A DNA stretch of 16,332 nucleotides from positions 1 through 16,332 of the forward strand of contig AUXH01000439.1 in the NCBI GenBank assembly GCA_000482145.1, read 5' to 3'. The notes beneath the pieces were generated by a model. It did not search any database. It saw only the letters and a program-made list of their open reading frames with translations, and was not told where the DNA came from. Shown here piece by piece: positions 1 to 8,326 of this stretch; position 1 is the first letter of the stretch; every line of letters begins with the position of its first letter. The DNA comes from Strigomonas culicis (Eukaryota > Euglenozoa > Kinetoplastea > Trypanosomatida > Trypanosomatidae). Made by a program: the position numbers and the translations under genes.

Positions 1-17
1 TTTTTACTTATTACTCT

Positions 18-19
18 AG
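18..19 (+). promoter_or_regulatory. Candidate spliced-leader acceptor (AG) for the vasohibin gene
   Basis: First AG after the T-rich start of the window (tttttacttattactctag). It would leave a 5' leader of about 52 bases containing a CA microsatellite and no upstream ATG. A second AG at 65-66 is possible but follows no pyrimidine tract. The window begins too close upstream to see the whole tract. Confidence 0.45.
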
Positions 20-35
20 ATTTGCGTTATTTCGG

Positions 36-65
36 CACACACACACACACACATACACATACACA
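36..65. repeat. CA microsatellite in the 5' leader
   Basis: Nine uninterrupted CA units at 36-53, continuing imperfectly (with two T interruptions) to 65. It lies in the putative 5' untranslated leader of the vasohibin gene, ending seven bases before the ATG. Confidence 0.9.
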
Positions 66-71
66 GAGATC

Positions 72-1538
72 ATGGTTGAAAAATATGAGCTAGTGGTAGA
101 GCAATTGAGTCGAATCAACCCTTACAGCGGCGTGAAGAATCTGTCCGAGCCGCCGCGACCCGACGAAGACAGTATACCAAAGTCGGGTCCAGTAGAAGAT
201 CAAATTGCGGCTGTGCAAGAACTACTCAATACTCTCTCGTACAATCATTTGCCCAATACGTTTTTTAACTTGGAAAAGCACCGGCCTTTTCAGAGTATAC
301 TTCTTACGGCGAGGGAGATTCTGGCGGAGGCGCTGCCGATACGCTGCCTCGAGGCGACGTTTGTGGGGCTCTATCTGACGCAGTCCATGCGCAGCGTGGG
401 GCGCATACCGCTGTCCTTCAAGTCGACCGCGAACAATGCCCTCTATCGACACATTGTGCTGGTGGTCCAGCTGAAGGGGCCGCACATCGTCTACGGCGCG
501 CTGGGGCTGAGCCGCAAGCCGACGCTCATGTACAAACCGGTGACGTACAACTCCTTGTACGACTTGGTGATGGACTACAAGCAGGCCTACGAGGCGCTGG
601 GACACCGACTGCTGGACGTGAAGGTGGGGCTGAGCGTCACCCACGACTCGCACCATCGGTGCTCGCCCTGTTGGCGCTACGTCGCGCTGCGTGTGGACCA
701 GATGCTGCAGGCGACGGCCGGCCGCGCGCACGGGGCGGAGCCCACCGCCGAGCTCGGCGCAGAGCTGGACCCCTTTCACGCGCGGCCGCACTCGTCCCCC
801 CAGGCGTCGCTCTCGACTTCGTCCGCGGCGGAGAGCGTGCGGACCCCGCACAGCGCCCCGCGGCGCCGGCCCGCGCTCTTCCGAAACGCGCTGGAGGAGT
901 TCCTGCACCACTACACCCGGCTGCTGCCGACGATCAGCGAGCAGTATCACAAGGGCCTGCACACGCTGGAGGGCGCCAGCAGGGCGACGCGGTTGTGCTT
1001 CCTGGACCTGGATCTGGCCGAGCGCGACGCGGGTGTGGAGAACGAGCGACGGCTGCAGCTGATCGCGGCCGGCGCGTCCCCGCTGAGCAGCGAGGCGCGG
1101 CGCGCGGCCGGCACGCGCACGCTCCCTTCCGCCGCCCGCAAGGAGCGGTCCAAGTCCGTGAAGCGGCCGCGCAACGCGAAGCGGCCCGTCCAGGTGCCCC
1201 AGGCGAAGGCGCTGTTGCCGGAGCCGGCGGCGAAGGGCGACGTGGTCGCGCGCGCGGAGGTGGCGCAGCCGGAGCGGGAGGGTCGGCCCCCGGTGCTCGG
1301 GGGCGTGGCGGTGGAGGGCGACCGACAGGACAACTTGTTTCCCGCATTAACATCGCCGCTGGTCGGCGCGCGCGCGGTGACCCCTGCGAGTCTGGAAACA
1401 CCGACTCCCTTCTTCATGACGTCGTCGGCTGAGCGTGGCTTTCTAAGGATGGTACCCCCAACGCCTCGAAATCACTTAGAATCAGACTCTAGCGTGTCCA
1501 TGAAGAGCTCTCGTACGTGCTCGGATCTGGACGTGTAG
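72..1538 (+). CDS. VASH: Vasohibin-family tubulin tyrosine carboxypeptidase
   Basis: Predicted 488-residue cytoplasmic peptidase that removes the C-terminal tyrosine from alpha-tubulin (detyrosination). Residues about 55-210 follow the vasohibin core closely: YNH at 57-59, LPIRCLEA with the catalytic Cys92, YRHIV with His127, and YGALGLSRKPTLMYKP with Ser147 and Arg148. The Tyr57-Cys92 and Cys92-His127 spacings (35 each) equal those I recall for human VASH1 (Tyr134, Cys169, His204). The His-Ser gap is 20 instead of 17, so about three residues are inserted there. From about residue 215 the protein is a GC-rich, Ala/Arg/Pro/Ser-rich tail with a basic stretch near 360-375 (KSVKRPRNAKRP) that I do not match to any domain; human vasohibins also end in a basic disordered tail. 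The first ATG after the acceptor at 18-19 is used. No SVBP-like partner is visible here. The family call is firm; activity is inferred from the intact triad. Confidence 0.93.
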   Translation: MVEKYELVVEQLSRINPYSGVKNLSEPPRPDEDSIPKSGPVEDQIAAVQELLNTLSYNHLPNTFFNLEKHRPFQSILLTAREILAEALPIRCLEATFVGLYLTQSMRSVGRIPLSFKSTANNALYRHIVLVVQLKGPHIVYGALGLSRKPTLMYKPVTYNSLYDLVMDYKQAYEALGHRLLDVKVGLSVTHDSHHRCSPCWRYVALRVDQMLQATAGRAHGAEPTAELGAELDPFHARPHSSPQASLSTSSAAESVRTPHSAPRRRPALFRNALEEFLHHYTRLLPTISEQYHKGLHTLEGASRATRLCFLDLDLAERDAGVENERRLQLIAAGASPLSSEARRAAGTRTLPSAARKERSKSVKRPRNAKRPVQVPQAKALLPEPAAKGDVVARAEVAQPEREGRPPVLGGVAVEGDRQDNLFPALTSPLVGARAVTPASLETPTPFFMTSSAERGFLRMVPPTPRNHLESDSSVSMKSSRTCSDLDV

Positions 1539-1910
1539 CTGCAACAATACATGCAAGGTGCGCAATCGGGAATCGGAAGAGCGATTCAACACGCATGGAA
1601 ACATACTTCACTGTTCGTTTTGGACGCCCGTTTACCAAAACAACAGCTGCCGATATACTATATATCTATATAGATACATATAATACGCATACATTTTTTT
1701 CTTTCTATTTCAGCTTTTACTTCCTCTTCTACTGCCTTTTTTTTTTCTAGTTGTTGTTGTTGCTACTTTTGGGATTTCCGTGAACTTGTCCTTCTTTCTC
1801 TGTCCTCTTCCTTCTTGTGCTATTCTTTTGCATACTGATACAAGGAAATCACTTATTTTTTTTTGACGTTCTTTTTTTTTTTAAATCTTCAGCGATACTC
1901 ATTGAAGAAA
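1539..1910. other. Spacer between vasohibin and ABC transporter genes
   Basis: 372 bases, AT-rich and pyrimidine-rich, with no credible gene. It contains a short TA/TC stretch near 1658-1682, a long pyrimidine tract at about 1693-1748 interrupted by AG at 1712-1713 and ended by AG at 1749-1750, a small TTG run at 1751-1762, and a final T tract at 1871-1882. It should carry the vasohibin 3' untranslated region and poly(A) site plus the trans-splice signals of the next gene. A 77-codon open frame at 1517-1750 ends in a run of Phe and is a by-product of the T tracts. Confidence 0.8.
1891..1892 (+). promoter_or_regulatory. Candidate spliced-leader acceptor (AG) for the ABC transporter
   Basis: AG directly after a T-rich tract (1871-1882, then aaatcttcag), 18 bases before the ATG at 1911. 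Alternative acceptors at 1712-1713 and 1749-1750 follow a longer pyrimidine tract; I see no ATG between them and 1911, so all three give the same start codon. Confidence 0.55.
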
Positions 1911-3983
1911 ATGGACGCTCGTAGAGGAGACACGGAAACAAGTGTCGTGCTAACTACCCTTTCCGCCCTTCATGGACTCTCTTTCACCCAGAGGGCAGGT
2001 ATTTCAATCACGTCCTTGTTGTTTGTTTTGGGTGTTCTTCTGCAGCGGTACCACCTCCGCATCTACGGAAAGTCGACGCGAAAAATACACACGGAGGATG
2101 ACGCAAAGGTGACCCTCTCCGTGTATAGCTACTTCATGCAGATTGGACGGATTGCTCTCCCGTCTTGGTACTGCCGCGAGTTCATAGGATCGAGCCTTTT
2201 CATTCTGCTGTTTGCGGCGAAAGCTCTACTCCGTCTGTTTGTCAGCAAAACCAACGGCCAGGTGCTTGGCACCATGCTCCACGGCAAGCCGTCGATCCGC
2301 GTGTACCGGTTTGTGCAGGCTGTTCTCATGCGCTTCTCTGTCGGCCTCGGCCTTAGTATCGCCAGCGGTGCCATCGAGGGTATCCGGCCGTGGCTCATTG
2401 GGTGCTATCGAGAGCGGCTCAGCCGAACGTTCCAGCGCCGTTTTTACGAGAAGCTCGTCTACTACCAGGCATCCGTCTTGGACAATCGTTTAGAAGCCGC
2501 AGACACCGTCATTGCAACCTACTGCGGCGAGTTTGCGGAACACTTCGCTGAGCTCCCCTACTACTTCATCCTTCCTGGCATGGAGTGCATCACATCCACG
2601 ATGGCGTTAGTCAAACAGTCCGGGCTGCGGGCGGCGATGGTGATGGGTTCCGTCGTGACCACGTCCGTTCTGCTGCTCCGCGCGCTCTCCCCCTCGTTCG
2701 GTCATATCCACGCGCTGCTCCTGTCGAAGGAGGATGACTACCGTCGCATGTTGGGAGCCAATCTCGCGAACGTGGAGAACATCGCGATGCACGGCGGTGG
2801 CCAGTTCACGCGCCACCGCCTGGACGCCTCTCTGCGCCGGCTCAAGTACACGCTGGATCATATGGCACTCGCGAAGGGGAACTTTCAAACCCTGGAGGTT
2901 GCCTTCACAACGTTTCTTTCCGTGTTTGCGAATATGGTCACGTTCTGGACGTCTAAGCGCAGCTACTTCCACCGCTCGGTCAATGACATTTACCTGGAGG
3001 TGCAGCTCATTGAGGACCTCAACGTCAGTGTGAAGGACTTTGTGGTGAACTTCCGTGAGCTGTCCCACCTCACAGAGTTCTCGGAGAAGATGGCGCAGTT
3101 TGATACAACGCTGGATAGCATTGCCCGGGGCACGTTCGTTCATGGCGTCGAGGGCGCGTACTCCGTCAACACACCGCGCCTGCTGGAGTACACCGACATC
3201 CGGTACGTGTCCAACCCGCTGGGGCAGCATGCCGTGTTCAACATGGTGCAGATGGATCGTGTCACGCTCAAGTCCCCGGCGGGGCAGGTGCTCTTCCAGG
3301 ACGTGAGCCTCTGCTTCAGGAGCGATGAGGACTGGGTCATCATTGGCGAGAACGGGTGCGGCAAGACGTCACTGGTGCGGATGATCACCGGCCTCTGGCT
3401 GCCCTACTCCGGCCAGCTGACAATAGACGGCAGCATCCGCTACCTCATGGCGCCCCAGCACAGCTACATGGTGCCGGAGTGCACCCTCTACGAGCAGATC
3501 TGCTTTCCCGAGCGCCGGCCCGCGGTAACCCAGGCCATCCGCGACAAGGTCATGAAGGCCATCGAGCTCGCCGGCGCAGGGACCGTGGTCACCGTCATTG
3601 GCGGCGCGGAGAGCCGCATCATGGGGTTCGACCTGACGTGCACAGATGACTCGTACGATTGGAATAGTCTCAGCGGAGGGCAGAAGCAGCGCATCAGCAT
3701 GGCGCGCGTCTTCTTCCACGTGCTCACCATGGATCGCACGACGATGACGCCCGTCGCCATCCTGGACGAGGCGACGTCCATGATGGACGACACGGAGCAG
3801 GACGTGCTCAACCACTTGCGCCAGTTGCACGTACGCATGATTTCCGTGACGCACCGCGAGGTTGTGATTCGCCACCACACGAACGTTTTGAAAATTAAGA
3901 AGGGCGGCCTGTGGACGTGCGAGAAGGTGAAGAACCCAGTAAAAGTAGGCGAACGCGTGGAAACGTTGGATGAAACGGTTTAA
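1911..3983 (+). CDS. Peroxisomal/glycosomal ABC half-transporter (ABCD/GAT family)
   Basis: 690-residue half-transporter, N-terminal membrane domain then nucleotide-binding domain; it presumably dimerises in the glycosomal membrane to import acyl-CoA-type substrates, as for ABCD/PXA proteins and trypanosome GAT transporters. About six hydrophobic segments lie near residues 31-50, 93-112, 137-164, 218-235, 241-260 and 330-346. An ABCD-like EAA region begins LDNRLEAADTV at 190-200. The NBD is complete: Walker A GENGCGKTS 479-487, Q-loop Gln516, signature LSGGQ 587-591, Walker B VAILDE 615-620, H-loop His648 in SVTHRE. The frame stays open 16 codons further upstream, but that stretch has no ATG and spans the likely splice acceptor, so ATG 1911 is the start. 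Which GAT paralogue it is, and the substrate, cannot be decided by eye. The NBD looks active; the membrane half is diverged from animal ABCD proteins. Confidence 0.9.
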   Translation: MDARRGDTETSVVLTTLSALHGLSFTQRAGISITSLLFVLGVLLQRYHLRIYGKSTRKIHTEDDAKVTLSVYSYFMQIGRIALPSWYCREFIGSSLFILLFAAKALLRLFVSKTNGQVLGTMLHGKPSIRVYRFVQAVLMRFSVGLGLSIASGAIEGIRPWLIGCYRERLSRTFQRRFYEKLVYYQASVLDNRLEAADTVIATYCGEFAEHFAELPYYFILPGMECITSTMALVKQSGLRAAMVMGSVVTTSVLLLRALSPSFGHIHALLLSKEDDYRRMLGANLANVENIAMHGGGQFTRHRLDASLRRLKYTLDHMALAKGNFQTLEVAFTTFLSVFANMVTFWTSKRSYFHRSVNDIYLEVQLIEDLNVSVKDFVVNFRELSHLTEFSEKMAQFDTTLDSIARGTFVHGVEGAYSVNTPRLLEYTDIRYVSNPLGQHAVFNMVQMDRVTLKSPAGQVLFQDVSLCFRSDEDWVIIGENGCGKTSLVRMITGLWLPYSGQLTIDGSIRYLMAPQHSYMVPECTLYEQICFPERRPAVTQAIRDKVMKAIELAGAGTVVTVIGGAESRIMGFDLTCTDDSYDWNSLSGGQKQRISMARVFFHVLTMDRTTMTPVAILDEATSMMDDTEQDVLNHLRQLHVRMISVTHREVVIRHHTNVLKIKKGGLWTCEKVKNPVKVGERVETLDETV

Positions 3984-4333
3984 CGTCTTCATGCCTACAC
4001 ACCAACCCAATTAATATAAGTAAGTCAAAATAGAGATGTCAGTATTTGTGATTGAACGACAAAGTTGCATCCACGTGTGCATGCTCATGTCTCCCTTAAG
4101 CGCTTATGTTTATCGTGTGGGACGTTGTTCTTTTTTTTTCTCCTGTTGAAAAGTGGATGACAGCCCTGTACCACGATCAATCGCGACTTGTAATAAGTAA
4201 TACACCTCTTTTTGTAAACTACCCCTTTACACCGTTATATGTAGTTTGTGCATCCATTTGCTTGCCTTCCCTTTCTTCGTTCGCTTTTCCCTCTTCACCC
4301 GTTTGCGCTAATGCAACACCTAGTGTATTTTCA

Positions 4334-4369
4334 TCTCCTTCTCTCTCTCCCTCTCTCTCTCCCTCTCTT
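4334..4369 (+). repeat. CT-rich polypyrimidine tract (trans-splicing signal)
   Basis: Imperfect CT/CCT microsatellite of 36 bases, unbroken by purines after position 4334. It sits 18 bases before the AG at 4387-4388, the expected place of a trypanosomatid polypyrimidine tract guiding spliced-leader addition. Confidence 0.8.
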
Positions 4370-4386
4370 GTCACACTTTCATCGTT

Positions 4387-4388
4387 AG
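4387..4388 (+). promoter_or_regulatory. Candidate spliced-leader acceptor (AG) for the 4411 gene
   Basis: First AG after the CT tract at 4334-4369. It leaves a 22-base leader before the ATG at 4411 and excludes all ATGs of the upstream low-complexity open frame. Confidence 0.65.
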
Positions 4389-4410
4389 CATACTTACTGT
4401 GAGGTGTGTG

Positions 4411-5826
4411 ATGGCGGCCCCAGATGCGTGGGTGTACGAATGTACAGATAGCATTGCTCGCTTTTCGGCTCGTAGGCGGCTGGTCCTATCGACAATCCAA
4501 CTGGACGTGGCGCTGACCCCGGCGGACACCGGCAGCGACGTGGTCTTGTGGGCGTTATGTACGCCGCGCCGCGCGCGAGAGGCTGGTGACCATGCCTTCT
4601 GCGTGGCCAGCCCGTTCGCGCTGTGCGTGTTCCACGTCGACGGTGGCGCCCCTAGCGTGTTAACGGCACCGGTGAGGCGATGGGAAATCGAGGGCGGCAC
4701 GAAGGTGGCGCTCCTGCTCTGCCCCGCTGCCGTGCCCGCCGGGGATGTGGCGAAGCGGCTCTCCGGCGCGATGCCCTTTACGCCGACCCTCTCACCGCCG
4801 CCGCCGGCGGAGCAGCACTTCCAGTCCTGCGTCCTGCGCCTCAGCGGCGTGGCGACGGGAGAGCTGTTCGCCGCCGCGCGCGACGGCTGGCGGCCGCTGT
4901 GCCACCACCGCTGGTTCGAGCTGAAGAGCTACGTGCGCGAGGGGACCGTTGTGATGGCCGCGCCGCGTGGCGCCGAGGCCCCGGCGCGGATGGGGCGCCA
5001 CGACGTGCGCGAGGCCGTCGCCATCAGCACCAACGGCGACTGCATCCGCTGGGCGGACGGCTCCGTCGGCGTGACGGACGAGGTGAAGCCGTACTACCGG
5101 CGCTACACCCCTGTGGCGCGCGAACGCACGGTCCGCGTTCGCCGCTTCCCCCACCGCTTCGCGGACGTCGTGGGCGAGATCCCGTTCGGCCTCAGCGTCG
5201 AGGCGCTGGGCTGCCGCACGGACCCCTTCACGGGCGAGACGTACGCGCTCGTGTGCCTGCCCGCGGACCCCTCCCTCGCCTACCACGTGTCGCTCTACGG
5301 CCTGCATGCGACCAGCGCGTGCACGTGGCTGTGGGGGTGGACCAAGGTCGCGGGGAGGACGGGCGTGCCCTTTGTCAAGGAGGTGGAGCGGCCCCCGGCG
5401 CGGGAGGCGGAGCCCCGCGCCGCGAAGGGGGTGGAGGGGCCGTCGGAGGAGGCCACCACGCCGTTAGAGCCGCCTGCCTTCTTCACGTCGACGCGCGAGA
5501 ACAAAGGGGTGCGTGTTCGAAAGAAACCTTCGCTGCGTTCCGAGACGAGCGATAAGATCCAAGGAAATGAGGTTCGCGAGGCGGCAGCGACCGTGGAGGT
5601 GAAGGAGCCGAAGGATGGACGCCCCCTCACCTTTGTGCAGTGGACCGACGGCGGCTTCTCACTACTGGACAATGGCAGTCAAACCTTTCTAAAGAGAGTG
5701 CGGTGGAAACAGCCTCCCATGGTCACGCGGAGGACCGCAGCGGACGTGGAGCGCATCGCAGTGCCATCTGACATGGACGAAACGCCCCGCAAGCGAAGTC
5801 GCACTACTTCACCAGATGTGTCATGA
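4411..5826 (+). CDS. Hypothetical protein with two possible Tudor-like segments
   Basis: 471 residues; I do not recognise the family. The first in-frame ATG after the acceptor at 4387-4388 is used; four more upstream codons are open but begin with GTG. There is no signal peptide or clear membrane helix. Residues about 176-231 (REGTVVMAA ... IRWADGSVGVTDEVKPYY) run as short predicted strands ending in W-A-D-G, the look of a small Tudor/Agenet-type barrel. A second, similar piece around 408-427 (FVQWTDGGFSLLDNG) repeats the W-[AT]-D-G pattern, Trp214 against Trp411. Between them (about 325-400) is a charged, low-complexity linker. The C-terminus has PRKRSR at 459-464 followed by TTSP, a possible nuclear localisation signal. 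A chromatin or RNA-linked role is a guess from these features only. The middle of the gene is visibly more GC-rich than its ends. Confidence 0.78.
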   Translation: MAAPDAWVYECTDSIARFSARRRLVLSTIQLDVALTPADTGSDVVLWALCTPRRAREAGDHAFCVASPFALCVFHVDGGAPSVLTAPVRRWEIEGGTKVALLLCPAAVPAGDVAKRLSGAMPFTPTLSPPPPAEQHFQSCVLRLSGVATGELFAAARDGWRPLCHHRWFELKSYVREGTVVMAAPRGAEAPARMGRHDVREAVAISTNGDCIRWADGSVGVTDEVKPYYRRYTPVARERTVRVRRFPHRFADVVGEIPFGLSVEALGCRTDPFTGETYALVCLPADPSLAYHVSLYGLHATSACTWLWGWTKVAGRTGVPFVKEVERPPAREAEPRAAKGVEGPSEEATTPLEPPAFFTSTRENKGVRVRKKPSLRSETSDKIQGNEVREAAATVEVKEPKDGRPLTFVQWTDGGFSLLDNGSQTFLKRVRWKQPPMVTRRTAADVERIAVPSDMDETPRKRSRTTSPDVS

Positions 5827-5940
5827 CACCTGTTCGCATTTAAAGTGCACTGGGCCAGAGAGATGCGTTGTCTCGTTTTTTTTTTTACTTCAAATGTGTA
5901 CACTACTGCAGGAGACTGTTGTTATGTGGTACCATGTAAC

Positions 5941-5953
5941 TATATATATATAT
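5941..5953. repeat. TA dinucleotide run
   Basis: Six uninterrupted TA units about 115 bases after the stop codon of the 4411 gene, probably within its 3' untranslated region. Confidence 0.85.
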
Positions 5954-6147
5954 TTGCTATCTGAGTTCTCATCTCCTTTTCCGTCTGACCGCATTTTGTT
6001 TCCACTTACTCTCTGTGCAAGTGCTTGAATTCTTCACGCTTCACCCTTCCTTCTCGTCTTCACGTTTTGCGATATAGTTCAAAAGAAAAAAAGAAAAAGG
6101 GAATCGTTCTAGAGAATCTAAGGTTCCTCTTTCATTACCAATAATAA

Positions 6148-6177
6148 AGAGTAAAAACATAATAATATTTTTACTCT
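6148..6177. repeat. Perfect 10-bp inverted repeat (hairpin)
   Basis: AGAGTAAAAA at 6148-6157 pairs perfectly with TTTTTACTCT at 6168-6177 around a 10-base A/T loop (6158-6167). It could fold in the 3' untranslated RNA of the 4411 gene or act as DNA. AT-rich sequence makes chance inverted repeats likelier, but the three G-C-containing positions near the base of the stem also pair. Confidence 0.6.
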
Positions 6178-6443
6178 ATCACATCGTTTCTTTCCCTTCC
6201 CTTTTCACCGTTTTCTACTTGTTGATTGTTTTGTAGCTTTTAGGTGTACTCCGCGTTTCTAGAACCATTTTGTTATTATTATTATCGTTTTGTTTTTGTT
6301 GTCGTTAGTTTTTTTTTTTTACCCCTTTTTTAAAGTACAAAAACATCACCTCTGGAAAACTTCTCTCTTTCCCTCAAGAGATATCATAGTTTTCTTTTTT
6401 TTTCTGAGTCTCTTTTTTTTTTTTCCTCCATTTCTTTTACCCG

Positions 6444-6445
6444 AG
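6444..6445 (+). promoter_or_regulatory. Candidate spliced-leader acceptor (AG) for the calpain-like gene
   Basis: First AG after the T/C-rich tract at about 6410-6440, giving a 30-base leader with no upstream ATG before 6476. AG at 6407-6408 inside the tract is an alternative. Confidence 0.6.
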
Positions 6446-6475
6446 CCACTCCGAAACAATAATAATTAAGACAAA

Positions 6476-8326
6476 ATGACCACCCAGTTTACTGAAACAC
6501 CTGACAGCGACACTGTCTTCTGCGATACCGAGTTTGACAACAACAATAGCGAGCTGGCTGATGAATGGGTTTCCATCAAGACCCTGTACCCAGATGGTGT
6601 TAAGGAGCCCCTCCTCCCCGACACGTTTAGCCGCGAGCAGTTCGCACAAGGTGATCATTACGAGTGCTTCATGCTCTCTACGCTCGCCACGCTGGTGCGA
6701 TACCCTGACGTCATCCGTAACTGTTTTGTGACCAAAAAAGTCCGTCGTGACGGCCGCTACACGTTTCAGTTCTTCCGCGGTAAGGAGTGGGTGAAGGTGG
6801 AGATCGATGATAAGATCGCCATGGTGGAGGGTGTTGTCCTCTACTGTGAGTCACCAACAAAACACTGGTGGCCGCTGCTGCTGGAGAAGGCGTACGCGAA
6901 GTTCTACACTGCTTACGACCACCTAGAAGGCTGCACGCTCCAGGAGACGTACCATGACCTGACCAGCCATCCGGTGCTCAACATTCCTATGGACGTGAAG
7001 TTGGCCAAAGCGGCGAACTGCGAAGTGACGGAGGGCGCGTACTGGCTCGAGATTGCCCGCAAAATTGACTGTGGTGATTACGTTGCTTCTGCGCTCACAA
7101 AAGGCACCGGCGTAGAGAGCTGTGGCATGCAGTCGGAGCAGCAGTACGGTATTCTAGAAGTGTTCTCGTTGACCGGTTCATCGCAGGTGGAGGACATTGT
7201 GATACACCTGCACAATCCGTTCGAGGATGAGACGTACACGGGTCCCCTCAACCCGAGTGACAGTGCTTGGACGCCCAAACTTATCGCCAAGCATGACGTT
7301 GAAAACCCTCGTTCAATTTTCCTCCCCCTAGCGAGCTTTCTGAAGATGGTGAACTCCATGCAGCTGTGCTTCCTCTCTCCCGTCATTGTCGAAGAGGCCA
7401 CGTACTTTGAAGATCAATGGAAGGGCGAGTCCGCGGGCGGCAATCCCACAAGCGTTACCTGGCGTAAGAATCCCCTCTATTACGTCAGCAACAAGGGACA
7501 CGAGGCCGTCACGCTCTCCTTCGTCATCAAGCAGAATGATCAGCGGCATCTCTACGGCCCCGAGGTCGAGCCGACGTACAAGCAGTGCGGCATGATCCTC
7601 ACGCAGTTCACGTACCCACGTCCGATCCCCACCAAGTTTGTAACCGGGAACAATCATAAGCCAATCCACAAGAGTCTGTTTCTCAACTCGCGTGAGGTGT
7701 CCAGCTCCGTTGTCATCCCCCCGAACTCTTTGTGCTACTTGGTTCCGTCTTGCATGAACAAGGGCGCGGAGGCCGACTTCACGTTAGCCGTCTACCGCTT
7801 TGCGCGAGGCGACTACAGCAGCGTCACGCTCCAGCAGCTCGACTTGCCGCTGATGAACTGGGAGCACCCCATCCAGGAGACGGTGCAGCTGCAGATGCGC
7901 ACGAAGGACCGAGTCGACTTCTTTGTCGATGGTGAAACAGACGTCCACATTCTCCTCCATCAGTTGAAGCCATACACTAGTCCAAAAACGGGCGGTGACG
8001 CTATGGCGAAAGACTTTATGGGAATGTATCTGTACAACGACATGGATCGCAAGATCAACGGTGTGCATGCGGCAACGAATTACCGTGAAACGAGTATCAT
8101 CCACCACCTGCCCGCCAGTGGCCGGTACGCGTTGTCCATCACGTGCCCCCGCGGCTCCGGCGACATCCCGGCCCAGGTCACCATTGTCACCGCCAAGACG
8201 TCCAACTCCCGCCGTGTCGAAACCCCTCCCGATGCCGAGGCTCTCCCGGATGAAGAAGAGAATGTGGAGGAAGCCGACGGAGCCCAGCGGCGTTCCAATC
8301 AGATTGATTACGACCCGATCAACCTC
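6476..8326 (+). other. Calpain-like module 1 (protease-dead by sequence)
   Basis: Residues 1-617 of the giant protein. The lead sequence (SDTVFCDTEF, Phe15) is followed by FAQGDHYECFMLSTLATLV, with Gln58 as oxyanion-hole Gln and Cys64 as the nucleophile position. SEQQYGILEVF has Gln222 at the His position and HNPF has Asn247. The domain-III-like part opens with GGNPTSVTWRKNPLYYV near 321 and closes near 580. An acidic linker (about 582-615) joins the next module. Confidence 0.85.

Larger units (their letters stand above)
3984..4410. other. Spacer between ABC transporter and the 4411 gene
   Basis: 427 bases with no credible gene. The first half is mixed sequence, expected to be the transporter's 3' untranslated region. 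From about 4200 it becomes pyrimidine-rich and ends in a CT-repeat tract at 4334-4369. A 98-codon open frame at 4106-4402 reads through this tract as Ser/Leu/Pro-rich low complexity and would be removed by trans-splicing at about 4388, so I do not call it. Confidence 0.8.
5827..6475. other. Long AT-rich spacer before the calpain-like gene
   Basis: 649 bases without a credible gene. In order it holds: a TA run (5941-5953), pyrimidine-rich sequence (about 5960-6070), a short purine tract (6081-6101), a perfect 10-bp inverted repeat (6148-6177), small ATT and TTG runs (about 6272-6302), and T tracts at about 6310-6332, 6391-6405 and 6410-6440. It should contain the 3' untranslated region of the 4411 gene and the splice signals of the calpain-like gene. 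Confidence 0.8.

Noticed and set aside
222..1432. Long open frames on both strands overlapping the vasohibin gene (for example 222-962 minus, 659-1432 plus, 947-1417 minus)
   Set aside because: They lie in the GC-rich part where stops are rare, are Arg/Ala/Pro-rich, and resemble nothing; the vasohibin frame has clear family motifs.
1517..1750. 77-codon open frame after the vasohibin stop
   Set aside because: It ends in a Phe-rich run from poly-T tracts, overlaps the end of VASH and contains probable splice signals.
4106..4402. 98-codon open frame in the spacer before 4411
   Set aside because: It reads through the CT-rich tract as Ser-Leu-Pro repeats and would be removed by trans-splicing at 4387-4388.
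4680..5555. 291-codon plus-strand open frame inside the 4411 gene
   Set aside because: It is Arg/Ala/Gly-rich shadow coding in a GC-rich region, in another frame of a longer, more balanced protein.
6148..6177. The inverted repeat as a bacterial-type intrinsic terminator
   Set aside because: The window is eukaryotic (trypanosomatid), the stem is AT-rich, and transcription here is expected to be polycistronic through the spacer.
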